From: CBDCWA01 sp046048295
GTDB lineage: Bacteria; Pseudomonadota; Alphaproteobacteria; Rhizobiales; Hyphomicrobiaceae
DNA: 28,930 bases
NCBI GenBank assembly: GCA_046048295.1
Contig: JBJOGJ010000020.1
Coordinates: 1-28,930, forward strand
Direction of reading: 5' to 3'
Shown here: positions 1-8,526 of the stretch, one piece after another
Layout of the letters: the number at the start of each line of letters is the position of its first letter
How positions within the stretch are numbered: the first letter of the stretch is position 1
Made by a program: the position numbers and the translations under genes
The notes under the pieces: generated by a model
Databases searched by the model: none
The model's input: the letters and a program-made list of their open reading frames with translations, nothing else
Told to the model about the DNA's origin: nothing

Positions 1-112
1 GACGATCCGCCCAAGCATGTGCCACCCCCCGCCAATCCGACGCCTGATGGGCGCATAGCACAAGTAGCTCGCCAGGATCGTGCCCCAAGCATCACAGCCG
101 CAGGCAAACCGC

Positions 113-1792
113 TCAGCATCTCCCGTTGCCGGCAATTCGCTGGCCGGTTTCCTCGCTCAACACACACGCAAAACCCGGATCGCCCTCAGGCGCCGGCACG
201 CCACGCTTCAACAGGAACTTGATGCCGTGCGCGCCCGTGAGGCCGGCCGGGTACCGGATCTTCTTGACGATGCGGAACTCCCGCGGATGGTCGCTCTTGG
301 CTCCACCCGATTTCTGCGCGCGGCCGCTGAGATCGAACGCCTGCACCGCCGCGATCGGCTGCAGTGCGCCAGCATCCACGAGCTGCGCTATGCCTGCAAT
401 ATGGGGCAGCACCTCCGCCCGCTTGACAGTGACGGCTGCTACGACGTCTTCCGGCTTCAACGACACGAGGCCACCTGGCGAATACTGCCGGAGCGCCTGC
501 CAGAGCACGGCCCCGGCCCCTTTACCGTCCGCAACCTGTGCCCCATCCATCAGCATGGAACTTTCAATTTTCCCGCCTGGCAGACTGACCCGGCTCAGCC
601 CATAGGTTCCAGCCAACTTGGCGACGCCGCCGCCGCTCAGCACCCGCAAACGGCCCGCAGCACTCACGGCCTGGCTGCCGACGGATGTCGAGAAATATCG
701 CAGGCAACCTGGGTCTGGGGAAAAGTGCACGCGGGCGCGATCGATACCGACCACTCCGCTCCGTGAAACCTTGGTCCCACTCCCCTTGATTGATTGCACC
801 ACCACGTTCTGAACCCGATGCAACGCGCCGGTAAACTTCCATACAACGGCGTCGTAGCTCGTCAGAACGACGTAGAGTGGCTCGTCGCCAGCCTCGATCA
901 CGACCTGCGCCGCCCCGACATCGATATCACTGCCGCCAATATCGACATTCGCGATGCCCTTTGCCGTGTAGGCACCAACGAGATGCATCTCCTGGCCCTT
1001 CTGAGCCTTCGGGAAGCCGCAACGCCCTATGAGATCACTCATCCGTTGCGCTTCCTGCTCGCGCCGGCGCTCCTCGCGCTCCGCCCGTTGCGCAGCACTT
1101 GCGCGCACCCGGAAGTCCCCGGCCTCGAAAGCCGACACGATACCGTTGTTGTCGGAATCGACCCCCCTCAGGATCGACTTCATGACCGCCTCGTACTCCT
1201 TCAGAGTAACGATCCCGTCGCGATCCGTGTCCAACAGCATCGGCACACGCGTATAATTCGCGTAAAACAAATTCCGCTTCTTCAGCCGGTTGGTCGCCGC
1301 CTCTTGCAACTCAGAAAATGAGATGACCCCATCCCTGTTCGCATCATCGGCTAGCGCCTTTTCCATGAGCTGGACCATTATTTCGCGAACCTGCTCCGCC
1401 GTCGGAGTGATCCGCACGCCGCGCACGACAATCAGCTTCCTGGCTTCCGGCGCGACGAGGACCTCGATCTCCTGGCGTGTGATGTTGCCGTCCCCGTCGA
1501 GATCCCGCTCGAGACTGCGGCTGACCTCTCGCGCACGGTCCTTGGCCAGCTTGACCCTGTCAGCCAGATCGTGATCCGCCGCCGTAACGCCGCCGCCATC
1601 CAGATCGGAATCCTCGAAATACTTCAACAGCGAACGCTCGATCTCGTCGATCTTCCGGTTCTCCCTCACGAGCCCGGCGAGCCGTGCCCGCATCCAGTCT
1701 TCGCCAGTGAAAGTGTCACTGGCTTCCGCTGTAGAAGGAGCAATGAGCGCTGCCGCTATGGCGACGACCAGAGCATTCCGGAAAAAAGCCAT
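113..1792 (-). CDS. Secreted EF-hand calcium-binding protein with uncharacterised C-terminal domain
   Basis: A 559-residue protein with an N-terminal signal peptide (hydrophobic residues about 8-19, likely cleavage after the TAEA segment near 21-24), so probably periplasmic or secreted. Four good 12-residue EF-hand loops are visible: DLDGDGNITRQE (97-108), DANRDGVISFSE (150-161), DTDRDGIVTLKE (188-199) and DSDNNGIVSAFE (212-223). A fifth loop near residue 61 (DSDLDGGG) is degenerate at its last ligand position. An Arg/Glu-rich, probably helical linker (235-250) leads to about 300 residues that I do not recognise, with cysteines near 258, in the GCLRYF segment and close to the C-terminus. Calcium binding is well supported and the biological role is unknown. 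The gene stands alone behind the metH operon. The ATG at 1792 directly precedes the signal peptide. A 6-bp inverted repeat (1822-1827 and 1839-1844) lies just upstream. Confidence 0.85.
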   Translation of the reverse strand: MAFFRNALVVAIAAALIAPSTAEASDTFTGEDWMRARLAGLVRENRKIDEIERSLLKYFEDSDLDGGGVTAADHDLADRVKLAKDRAREVSRSLERDLDGDGNITRQEIEVLVAPEARKLIVVRGVRITPTAEQVREIMVQLMEKALADDANRDGVISFSELQEAATNRLKKRNLFYANYTRVPMLLDTDRDGIVTLKEYEAVMKSILRGVDSDNNGIVSAFEAGDFRVRASAAQRAEREERRREQEAQRMSDLIGRCGFPKAQKGQEMHLVGAYTAKGIANVDIGGSDIDVGAAQVVIEAGDEPLYVVLTSYDAVVWKFTGALHRVQNVVVQSIKGSGTKVSRSGVVGIDRARVHFSPDPGCLRYFSTSVGSQAVSAAGRLRVLSGGGVAKLAGTYGLSRVSLPGGKIESSMLMDGAQVADGKGAGAVLWQALRQYSPGGLVSLKPEDVVAAVTVKRAEVLPHIAGIAQLVDAGALQPIAAVQAFDLSGRAQKSGGAKSDHPREFRIVKKIRYPAGLTGAHGIKFLLKRGVPAPEGDPGFACVLSEETGQRIAGNGRC

Positions 1793-1821
1793 CGAACCAC
1801 CCGTGCAATTCCCAAATCTGA

Positions 1822-1844
1822 CCTTTGACCGCTACCAGCAAAGG
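1822..1844 (-). repeat. Short inverted repeat upstream of the EF-hand gene
   Basis: CCTTTG (1822-1827) and CAAAGG (1839-1844) are perfect 6-bp arms around an 11-nt spacer, 30 bp upstream of the EF-hand start codon. It could be an operator or a leader hairpin. The rest of 1793-1942 shows no convincing terminator for the metH operon, only a run of six A (T on the minus strand) at 1849-1854. Confidence 0.3.
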
Positions 1845-1942
1845 GCTGAAAAAATATGTCCATCGTCCGGCAGCATGATGCAATTGAAGGCAACGGGGAT
1901 CAGCCGCTGCAGACAACGTTAACAACTGGTAAAGGCGCAACC

Positions 1943-4642
1943 TCACGCAGCCCGCTCTCGCCGCCTCTCGCCGACGTCATAATTTAGAACTGGGGCGAGC
2001 CAGCGCTCCGCTTCATCGAGCGTCCAGCCCTTGCGTGCCGCATAGTCCCGCGCCTGGTCCTCCTCGATCTTACCGACGCCGAAATAATGACTATCCTTGT
2101 GCGAGAAATAGAGGCCTGACACCGACGAACCCGGCATCATTGCAAAGCTCTCCGTCACCGTGACGCCGGTCTGGCGTTCCGCATCCAGCAACCGGAAAAG
2201 CGTGGCCTTCTCCGTGTGGTCTGGCTGGGCCGGGTAACCGGGCGCCGGCCGGATGCCATCGTACGCCTCCGCAATGAGCTCCTCTTTCGTGAAGCATTCG
2301 TCCTCCGCATAGCCCCAGAACTCGCGGCGCACACGCTCGTGCATGCGTTCTGCGAAAGCCTCCGCAAGCCTGTCCGCCAGCGCCTTGAGCATGATCGCCC
2401 CATAGTCATCGGTATCGGCGATGTGCCGCTTTATCGCCTCCTCCTCCCCAAACCCGGTCGAAACGACGAAGCCGCCCACATAGTCGGCCACACCGCTCTC
2501 CTTGGGAGCGATGAAATCGGAAAGCGCCGCATGCGCCCGGTCGCTCCCCTCTCGCCTGAGGATCTGCTGGCGAAGGGAATGTAACACCGCAATGCTCTTG
2601 TCCCGCTCCTCCCCGCTATAGAGCGCGATATCGTCCCCGATAGAATTCGCCGGCCAGAAGCCGATAACCGCACGCGCCTCGAGCCACTTCTCCGACACGA
2701 TCCGCTTCAGCATCGCGACGGCGTCGTCATGAAGTTTGCGGGCCTCAGGCCCCACCTTCGGATCGTCGAGGATCTGCGGATACCGACCGCGAAGCTCCCA
2801 GGTGGAGAAGAATGGCGACCAATCGATATAGGAAACCAGTTCACCGAGATCGTATGCCTCGAAAACCTTCGTGCCGAGGAACGATGGCCGCACCGGACAG
2901 TATCCGTTCCAGTCGATCCGGAACTGATTCTGGCGGGCAGCTTCGAGGCTCAACCGCTCCTTGCGCGACTCGCCCCGCAGATAACCCTCACGCACCTTCT
3001 TGTATTCGGCCTTCACCATATCGGTGAACCGCACGTTTTCCGTCTCCGACAGCAGGTTGGACACAACGCCCACCGCCTTGCTGGCATCGGGCACGTAGAC
3101 CGCCTGTCCGCGCGTGTAGTTCGGCGAGATCTTCACCGCTGTGTGGACCTTGCTCGTCGTCGCCCCACCAATCAGCAGCGGGCACGAAAAACCTTCACGC
3201 TCCATCTCCGCAGCCACATGGCACATCTCGTCGAGTGACGGCGTGATAAGGCCGGACAGACCGATGATATCCGCGTCCTCGGCCTTCGCCACCTCGAGGA
3301 TCTTCTGCACCGGCACCATGACCCCGAGGTCGATCACCTGGTAGTTGTTGCACTGCAGGACCACCCCAACGATGTTCTTTCCGATATCGTGAACATCACC
3401 CTTCACGGTCGCCATGACGACCTTGCCGGCCGCCGGCTTGTGCTCCAAACCCGACGCCTTCTTTTCCGCCTCCAGATAAGGCTGCAGGTATGCGACAGCC
3501 TGCTTCATGACCCGCGCCGACTTGACGACCTGCGGCAGAAACATCTTGCCCGCCCCGAACAGATCGCCGACAACATTCATTCCCGCCATCAGCGGCCCCT
3601 CGATCACGTGCAGCGGCTTCTCCGCCTTCTGACGCGCCTCCTCCGTATCCTCTTCGATGAAGGCCGTGATGCCGTGCAGGAGCGCATGTTCCAGACGCTT
3701 CTCAACGCTGTGCGAACGCCAGGCGAGATCCTGCTCCTTGGGCTTGGCACCCTCGCCCTTGAACTTGCCCGCTGCATCGAGCAACCGGTCGGTCGCATCG
3801 GGACGCTTGTCGAAGATCACATCCTCGCACAGATCGCGCAATTCCGGGTCGATGTCGTCGTACAGCGGCAACGCGCCGGCATTGACGATCGACATGTCGA
3901 GACCGGCCTTGATGGCATGGAACAGGAATACCGAATGCATTGCCTGGCGCACAGGCTCATTGCCCCGGAACGAGAAGGACAGGTTCGAAAGGCCGCCGGA
4001 GACGTGGACGTGAGGCAGCGTCGCCTTGATGCGTTTCGTCGCCTCTATGAACGCGATACCATAGCGATTGTGCTCCTCGATCCCGGTTGCGACAGCGAAG
4101 ATGTTCGGGTCGAAGATGATGTCCTCGGGCGGGAACCCGATCTTCTCGGTGAGCAGCTTGTAGGCTCGCGTGCAGATCTCGACCTTCCGGTCCTCCGAAT
4201 CCGCCTGCCCCTGCTCGTCGAACGCCATGACGACCACGGCAGCGCCGTAGCGCATGACTTTCCGTGCCTGCTCTAGGAATTGCGCCTCGCCTTCCTTCAG
4301 GCTGATCGAGTTGACGATCGCCTTGCCCTGTACGCACTTCAGGCCGGCCTCGATGACGTTCCACTTGGAGGAGTCGATCATCACAGGCACCCGGGAAATA
4401 TCAGGCTCCGACGCGATCAGATTGAGATACGTGACCATGGCCTTTTCGGAATCGAGCAGGCCCTCGTCCATATTGATGTCGATGATCTGCGCACCGCTCT
4501 CGACCTGCTGACGCGCCACATCGAGCGCCGTCGCATAGTCTCCGGCCTCGATCAGCTTGCGGAAGCGCGCTGAACCGGTAACATTCGTCCGTTCGCCGAT
4601 ATTGATGAAACTCGAAGCCGCATTGCCAGTCACGATTATCAC
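1943..4642 (-). CDS. metH: Methionine synthase C-terminal protein: folate, cobalamin and reactivation domains
   Basis: This 899-residue protein carries everything in cobalamin-dependent MetH except the homocysteine domain. The pterin (methyl-tetrahydrofolate) domain spans about 1-290, starting with FINIGERTNVTGS. A helical cap follows at about 310-395. The cobalamin-binding Rossmann domain has GDVHDIG at 415-421, with His418 as the expected lower axial ligand, and GLSGLITPS and GGATTS downstream. The AdoMet-dependent reactivation domain fills about 560-899 and contains RPAPGYPAQPDH. It should transfer methyl from methyl-THF through cobalamin to homocysteine held by the separate upstream protein. 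The start codon is GTG at 4642; a second GTG at 4633 is better spaced from an AGG and would shorten the protein by three residues. There are 32 nt between the upstream stop and this start. All domains look intact. Confidence 0.95.
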   Translation of the reverse strand: MIIVTGNAASSFINIGERTNVTGSARFRKLIEAGDYATALDVARQQVESGAQIIDINMDEGLLDSEKAMVTYLNLIASEPDISRVPVMIDSSKWNVIEAGLKCVQGKAIVNSISLKEGEAQFLEQARKVMRYGAAVVVMAFDEQGQADSEDRKVEICTRAYKLLTEKIGFPPEDIIFDPNIFAVATGIEEHNRYGIAFIEATKRIKATLPHVHVSGGLSNLSFSFRGNEPVRQAMHSVFLFHAIKAGLDMSIVNAGALPLYDDIDPELRDLCEDVIFDKRPDATDRLLDAAGKFKGEGAKPKEQDLAWRSHSVEKRLEHALLHGITAFIEEDTEEARQKAEKPLHVIEGPLMAGMNVVGDLFGAGKMFLPQVVKSARVMKQAVAYLQPYLEAEKKASGLEHKPAAGKVVMATVKGDVHDIGKNIVGVVLQCNNYQVIDLGVMVPVQKILEVAKAEDADIIGLSGLITPSLDEMCHVAAEMEREGFSCPLLIGGATTSKVHTAVKISPNYTRGQAVYVPDASKAVGVVSNLLSETENVRFTDMVKAEYKKVREGYLRGESRKERLSLEAARQNQFRIDWNGYCPVRPSFLGTKVFEAYDLGELVSYIDWSPFFSTWELRGRYPQILDDPKVGPEARKLHDDAVAMLKRIVSEKWLEARAVIGFWPANSIGDDIALYSGEERDKSIAVLHSLRQQILRREGSDRAHAALSDFIAPKESGVADYVGGFVVSTGFGEEEAIKRHIADTDDYGAIMLKALADRLAEAFAERMHERVRREFWGYAEDECFTKEELIAEAYDGIRPAPGYPAQPDHTEKATLFRLLDAERQTGVTVTESFAMMPGSSVSGLYFSHKDSHYFGVGKIEEDQARDYAARKGWTLDEAERWLAPVLNYDVGERRRERAA

Positions 4643-4674
4643 CTGTTCTTATTGGAAAATGAGCCGCCACCCGC

Positions 4675-5736
4675 CTAACCGTGCACGAACGGCTCGAGCC
4701 CAGCGAGCCGCATCCGCCGTTCGATGCGCGGCACCTGCCGAGGCGGATACTTGTCGGCCGCAGCCTTGATGCGCGCGATGTGCTCCGGCGTCGAACCGCA
4801 ACAGCCACCCAGAATATTGACGAGCCCGTCCTCTGCCCACGGCGCAAGCTGACGGCTCATATCCCCGGGACTTTCGTCATACTCGCCCATTTCATTGGGC
4901 AAACCGGCATTCGGATAAGCCAACACGCGCGTATCGGCCAGCGCGGAAAGTTCCGCGAGATAAGGGCGCATGTCCTTGGCGCCGAGCGCACAATTGAGCC
5001 CGATCGCGAAGGGCTTCAGATGCCGCATGGAGTACCAGAACGCCTCCACTGTCTGGCCCGAAAGCGTGCGCCCGGAACGGTCTGTGATCGTGCCCGAAAT
5101 CATGATCGGCAGTGTCACCCCGGTCTCGTCGAATGTCGTGAGGGCAGCAAAACCAGCCGCCTTGGCGTTCAGCGTATCGAAGATCGTCTCGATCAGAATG
5201 ATGTCGACACCTCCCTCTATGAGCGCCCTGATCTGTTCCGAATAGGCGGCCACGAGTTCGTCGAAAGAAATGTTGCGGAAACCCGGGTTGTTGACGTCTG
5301 GCGAAATCGACGCGGTACGGTTGGTCGGGCCCACGGCGCCGGCAACGAAGCGCAGCCGATCTGGCGTCCGATCGCTCCACTCGTCTGCAACCCGGCGCGC
5401 CAGCCTTGCAGCCTCCAGATTGATGTCAGCCGAAACCACCTCCATCCCATAGTCGGCCATAGAAATGCGCTGGGCATTGAAGGTGTTGGTCTCAATGATG
5501 TCGGAACCCGCCTCGAGATAGGCACCGTGAATATTGCTGATCACCTCGGGCTGCGTGAGTACGAGCAAGTCGTTGTTGCCCTTGACATCGCGCTCCCAAT
5601 TCGCGAAGCGCGAGCCCCGATACGCCGCCTCATCGAGCCTGTAGCCCTGAATCGCGGTCCCCATCGCACCATCGAGCATGAGTATGCGCTCACCCGCCGC
5701 CTTATCCAGCAGGCTCAACCGTTCCGAATTGCTCAC
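4675..5736 (-). CDS. metH: Methionine synthase N-terminal protein: homocysteine S-methyltransferase domain
   Basis: This 353-residue stand-alone homocysteine-binding TIM-barrel domain matches the first module of MetH. The zinc ligands are visible: Cys249 in GLNCALGA and Cys312-Cys313 in GGCCGSTP. LDGAMGTAIQG near the N-terminus and ETNTFNAQR (82-90) are family hallmarks. The start is GTG at 5736, whose GTGA overlaps the metF stop by 4 nt, implying translational coupling. The same reading frame stays open upstream, but that extension lies antiparallel-free over metF coding sequence in another frame and does not resemble MetH. The protein ends at TAG where the interdomain linker of one-piece MetH would lie, so this is a clean domain split and not a random frameshift. 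It must work together with the downstream folate/cobalamin protein. Confidence 0.93.
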   Translation of the reverse strand: MSNSERLSLLDKAAGERILMLDGAMGTAIQGYRLDEAAYRGSRFANWERDVKGNNDLLVLTQPEVISNIHGAYLEAGSDIIETNTFNAQRISMADYGMEVVSADINLEAARLARRVADEWSDRTPDRLRFVAGAVGPTNRTASISPDVNNPGFRNISFDELVAAYSEQIRALIEGGVDIILIETIFDTLNAKAAGFAALTTFDETGVTLPIMISGTITDRSGRTLSGQTVEAFWYSMRHLKPFAIGLNCALGAKDMRPYLAELSALADTRVLAYPNAGLPNEMGEYDESPGDMSRQLAPWAEDGLVNILGGCCGSTPEHIARIKAAADKYPPRQVPRIERRMRLAGLEPFVHG

Positions 5737-6656
5737 GCCGCTGCCTCCTCGTTGTCCGCAGGCTCCGAAAGAGTTCGCGGCCGCATGCCAAGCAGGTGGC
5801 AGATCGCATAGACCAGGTCGGCCCGATTGAGCGTGTAGAAATGGAACTGCCGAATGCCGTTGTCCACGAGGTCGAGTACCTGCTCGGCGGCCACCGCCGC
5901 GGCCACGAGATGAGTGGTCTGCGGATCGTCGTCGAGCCCCTCGAACCGGCGTGCCAGCCAATCCGGAACGCCAGCACCCGTGCGCTTGGCAAATCCGGCG
6001 ACCTGCTTGAAGTTGTGGATCGGTACGATGCCCGGCACCACCGGCTGGCTGATGCCCTTCGCGCGGACTCTCTCGAGAAACCGCAGGAAATCAGCGTTGT
6101 CGAAGAAGAATTGCGTTATTGCACGGTCGGCGCCAGCATCGAATTTGGCCCGCAGGTTGTCGATGTCTGCCTCCACCGACGGGCTTTCCGGATGCATTTC
6201 GGGATAGGCGGCTACTGAAATCTCGAAGTTCGCAAGACGCTTCAGACCCCGCGTCAGATCAGCGGCATTGGCATAGCCGCCGGCATAGGGCGCATAGGGG
6301 GTGCCAGGACCACCGGGCATGTCGCCACGCAGCGCCACGACATGGCGCACACCCGCGTTCCAGTAGCCCATCGCCACCTCGTTGATCGTCTCTTTCGTCG
6401 CCTCGACACAGGTGAGATGAGCCGCCGGCACGCACGTCGTCTCACGCACGATCCGCGATACCGTCGCGTGGGTGCGCTCCCGGGTCGAGCCGCCGGCACC
6501 GTAGGTCACCGACACGAAGCGTGGATGCATCGGCGCCAGCCGCTTGATCGCCCCCCACAGATCCTGTTCCATCTTCTCCGTCTTCGGCGGGAAGAACTCG
6601 AACGAAACCTCGATATCGCCGGCACTGACCAGCCGGCTCTGTTTCTGATCAACCAT
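5733..6656 (-). CDS. metF: 5,10-methylenetetrahydrofolate reductase
   Basis: An FAD-dependent TIM-barrel enzyme that reduces methylene-THF to methyl-THF, the methyl donor used by the MetH proteins encoded just downstream. Family signatures include SFEFFPPKTE near residue 20, VSVTYGAGGSTRERT, HLTCVEATKE, ALRGDMPGG, and DAGADRAITQFFFD. The length of about 307 residues is usual for bacterial MetF. Two adjacent starts are possible, GTG at 6659 and ATG at 6656. The ATG shares one base with the upstream stop (TGATG), so translation is probably coupled to the regulator gene. The 3' end overlaps metH by 4 nt. Position and overlaps make it the second gene of a four-gene methionine operon. Confidence 0.96.
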   Translation of the reverse strand: MVDQKQSRLVSAGDIEVSFEFFPPKTEKMEQDLWGAIKRLAPMHPRFVSVTYGAGGSTRERTHATVSRIVRETTCVPAAHLTCVEATKETINEVAMGYWNAGVRHVVALRGDMPGGPGTPYAPYAGGYANAADLTRGLKRLANFEISVAAYPEMHPESPSVEADIDNLRAKFDAGADRAITQFFFDNADFLRFLERVRAKGISQPVVPGIVPIHNFKQVAGFAKRTGAGVPDWLARRFEGLDDDPQTTHLVAAAVAAEQVLDLVDNGIRQFHFYTLNRADLVYAICHLLGMRPRTLSEPADNEEAAA

Positions 6657-7699
6657 CACTCGTTGTCCGCTGTTTGAAAAGTTGACTGGCCGGATTTAAC
6701 CCCGCCCTCCACCGGCGGGCGTCGTCCGATCCAAAGACACACGGCAAGCGCCTCCTCGCGCCCCCTCGCAGCAGTGATCGTCTCGACCATCCCACTGTCC
6801 TCCACTTCGAGACCTGCCTGCACCAGCCATTCCGCAATCTCGCCAGGCGAAAATCCAAGCCTCAGGTGCGCATACTCATCACGCAGGAACTCGAGCCCAT
6901 GCGGCGCAAAGTCGACGACGACCAACCGGCCGCCTGGCCGGAGAACGCGCGCCGCCTCCGCAACGGCCTGATCGGGCCGCGCCAGATAGTGCAGCACCTG
7001 ATGCATCACCACGGCATCACTCGCGCCATCCTCTATGGACAGGTTGTAGAGATCCCCATGACGCACCTGAGCATTCGAAATGCCGCGTGCCTCCAGCTTC
7101 GCCCGGGCATAACCGAGCATCGCCTTGTTGATGTCGATGCCCACGCCCCGGTCGTAGCAACCAGCAAAAAGTTCCAGGATCCGGCCCGTGCCTGTGCCGA
7201 TGTCCACCAGCAGATCGAACGGCCCCGAACCGAGCGCACGGCGCATCGCTGCCTCGACGGCGGCTTCCTCGACATGCAGGGAGCGAATGCGGTCCCATTC
7301 CTCGGCGTAGGTCTCGAAGAATGCTTGCGCCCCCGCGACCCGTTCCTGCATCAGCAAATCCCGGCGCTGCCGGTCCCGCATGAACTGCGCCGTGTTGATG
7401 TCGACCGCATCGATGAGCCGCCTTCCGAGCAGGCCGCACGCCGCCCGCTCCGACAACCTGAAGTAGGCCCAGCTTCCCTCCTGGAAGCGCTCGATGAGCC
7501 CCGCCTCGACCATCAACTTGAGATGCCTGCTGATGCGCGGCTGGCTCTGCCCCAGGATTCGGGTGAAATCCGTGACATTGAGCTCCCCCGCACCGAGCAG
7601 AACGAGCATACGCAAACGGGTCGGCTCAGCCACCGCCTTGAGTGCGGCGATCAGAGGATCCGGCGCGATATGTTCTTCAGATAGGTGCTCGAGGCTCAT
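6656..7699 (-). CDS. ArsR-family regulator fused to SAM-dependent methyltransferase domain (SahR-like)
   Basis: A 347-residue fusion. Residues about 12-90 form an ArsR winged helix, with the recognition segment QSQPRISRHLKLM at 51-63 and a basic wing. Residues about 160-325 form a class I methyltransferase fold with DIGTGTG (166-172), an acidic GIDINKAML loop and LRPGGRLVVVD. The metal-binding cysteine motif of ArsR/SmtB metal sensors is missing (ELNVTDF stands where ELCVCDL would be). The ligand is therefore probably not a metal. ArsR-type SahR regulators control methionine/SAH-cycle genes in Proteobacteria. First place in an operon with metF and metH makes S-adenosylhomocysteine the likely ligand, by inference. 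It is unknown whether the methyltransferase half is catalytic or only senses ligand. An operator-like palindrome lies in the promoter. Confidence 0.85.
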   Translation of the reverse strand: MSLEHLSEEHIAPDPLIAALKAVAEPTRLRMLVLLGAGELNVTDFTRILGQSQPRISRHLKLMVEAGLIERFQEGSWAYFRLSERAACGLLGRRLIDAVDINTAQFMRDRQRRDLLMQERVAGAQAFFETYAEEWDRIRSLHVEEAAVEAAMRRALGSGPFDLLVDIGTGTGRILELFAGCYDRGVGIDINKAMLGYARAKLEARGISNAQVRHGDLYNLSIEDGASDAVVMHQVLHYLARPDQAVAEAARVLRPGGRLVVVDFAPHGLEFLRDEYAHLRLGFSPGEIAEWLVQAGLEVEDSGMVETITAARGREEALAVCLWIGRRPPVEGGVKSGQSTFQTADNE

Positions 7700-7707
7700 G
7701 AGCCGGC

Positions 7708-7735
7708 ATCATATAAACATATATTTATGTGTCAA
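7708..7735 (-). promoter_or_regulatory. Promoter of the sahR-like/metF/metH operon
   Basis: On the minus strand TTGACA (7735-7730) is followed after 16 nt by TATGAT (7713-7708), very close to the sigma-70 consensus. The start codon begins only 8 nt past the -10 box. Transcription would therefore start within about 0-3 nt of the ATG, giving a near-leaderless message. No Shine-Dalgarno sequence fits in the remaining space. Confidence 0.65.
7710..7731. promoter_or_regulatory. Candidate SahR-type operator palindrome
   Basis: CATATAAA (7710-7717) and TTTATGTG (7724-7731) are inverted 8-bp arms with one mismatch around CATATA. The AT-rich palindrome fills the spacer between the -35 and -10 boxes of the operon promoter, so a bound repressor would block RNA polymerase. 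Autoregulation by the ArsR-type protein encoded directly downstream is the simplest reading. Confidence 0.6.
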
Positions 7736-7848
7736 TAAAATATCGTGAATTGTCCCGAACCAGGTCACCCCGCAACTGGTTGTTAAACGGAACCTGCTAG
7801 AACTCCACCGCATTGCATGGACAGGCATATGCCGAGCAGGAGCATCGC

Positions 7849-8475
7849 ATGAACATTTCCGCCATCGACAAGGTCACCGCAACCACTACGGACGGCACCC
7901 TCCCGATGCGCTTGATCCAGACACCGTCCACAAGCTCGACGGCCAGACTTGCCGTGCTCGCCTTTCCGATATTCCTCTCCGCCGTCGCCTCTGCAGGCCT
8001 CGCGCTCAATGCCGCCATCAACGCCCGCGCCACCGCCGAAATACTCCTCGCCCGCCCCGCCAGCGCATTCCTGCTCGTCATCAGCCTCACACTTCTCGCC
8101 GTACTGGCCACCTACCCCGCGATCCGCCTTGCCCAGCGCATAGGCCGTCGCAGGGAAATCACCATCACCTCCGCATCGGTCGACATCCACGACAAGACCC
8201 TGCGCGGCTGGCGCGCAAGCCGCGAACCCCTGGCCAACTACCAGGGCATCGGCAAGCGCATTCGCACGACGCTTTCGGCCGCACACCAGGAAATTCTTCT
8301 CGTTCATCCCGATCCCCGCAGGAGCATCCTGCTTTCCCTGCAGCAGGCGAACGATGCCGACACGGCCTCGGAACTCTCGCACCTCCTGTCCAAACCACTC
8401 ATCGACCTCGCCCAAACGAGACCCGCGAACGCCCAGTCCGGTGCCATGCCCGCCGGCCAACCCGCCGCAGCATAA
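7849..8475 (+). CDS. Two-helix inner-membrane protein of unknown function
   Basis: I do not recognise this 208-residue protein. After a polar N-terminus there are two hydrophobic helices, about 31-53 (LAVLAFPIFLSAVASAG and onward) and about 70-92 (FLLVISLTLLAVLATYP). A basic segment (RLAQRIGRRRE) and a soluble tail of about 110 residues follow. The tail begins ITITSASVDIHDKTLRGWR, resembles a small beta-rich cytoplasmic domain, and ends in a low-complexity Ala/Pro stretch. The ATG at 7849 has a good AGGAG six nt upstream; an in-frame ATG at 7813 lacks one. It is divergent from the methionine operon and 146 nt upstream of the mlaC-like gene on the same strand, so co-transcription is possible. 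Confidence 0.7.
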   Translation: MNISAIDKVTATTTDGTLPMRLIQTPSTSSTARLAVLAFPIFLSAVASAGLALNAAINARATAEILLARPASAFLLVISLTLLAVLATYPAIRLAQRIGRRREITITSASVDIHDKTLRGWRASREPLANYQGIGKRIRTTLSAAHQEILLVHPDPRRSILLSLQQANDADTASELSHLLSKPLIDLAQTRPANAQSGAMPAGQPAAA

Positions 8476-8526
8476 CGGAGAAATGAACTTCCTGCTTCCA
8501 AGCCCGCCTCCAACCCCTTATCATGC

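Noticed and set aside
1..112. Gene fragment at the left edge
   Set aside because: No frame shows recognisable protein motifs, and too little sequence is available to support a call.
3389..4276. 295-codon plus-strand open frame over the metH folate domain
   Set aside because: A shadow frame: arginine and leucine rich, no motifs, opposite a fully conserved enzyme.
4643..4674. metH as a pseudogene broken by a stop codon
   Set aside because: The break falls at a domain linker, both halves have starts and complete domains, and split MetH is known in alphaproteobacteria.
4681..5811. 376-codon plus-strand open frame over metH and metF
   Set aside because: Composition is Arg/His/Leu-rich without motifs, and the minus strand encodes intact MetH and MetF with coupled overlaps.
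5737..5961. N-terminal extension of the homocysteine-domain protein
   Set aside because: The extra residues are a frame-shifted reading of metF. The GTG at 5736 with its GTGA overlap gives the family N-terminus.
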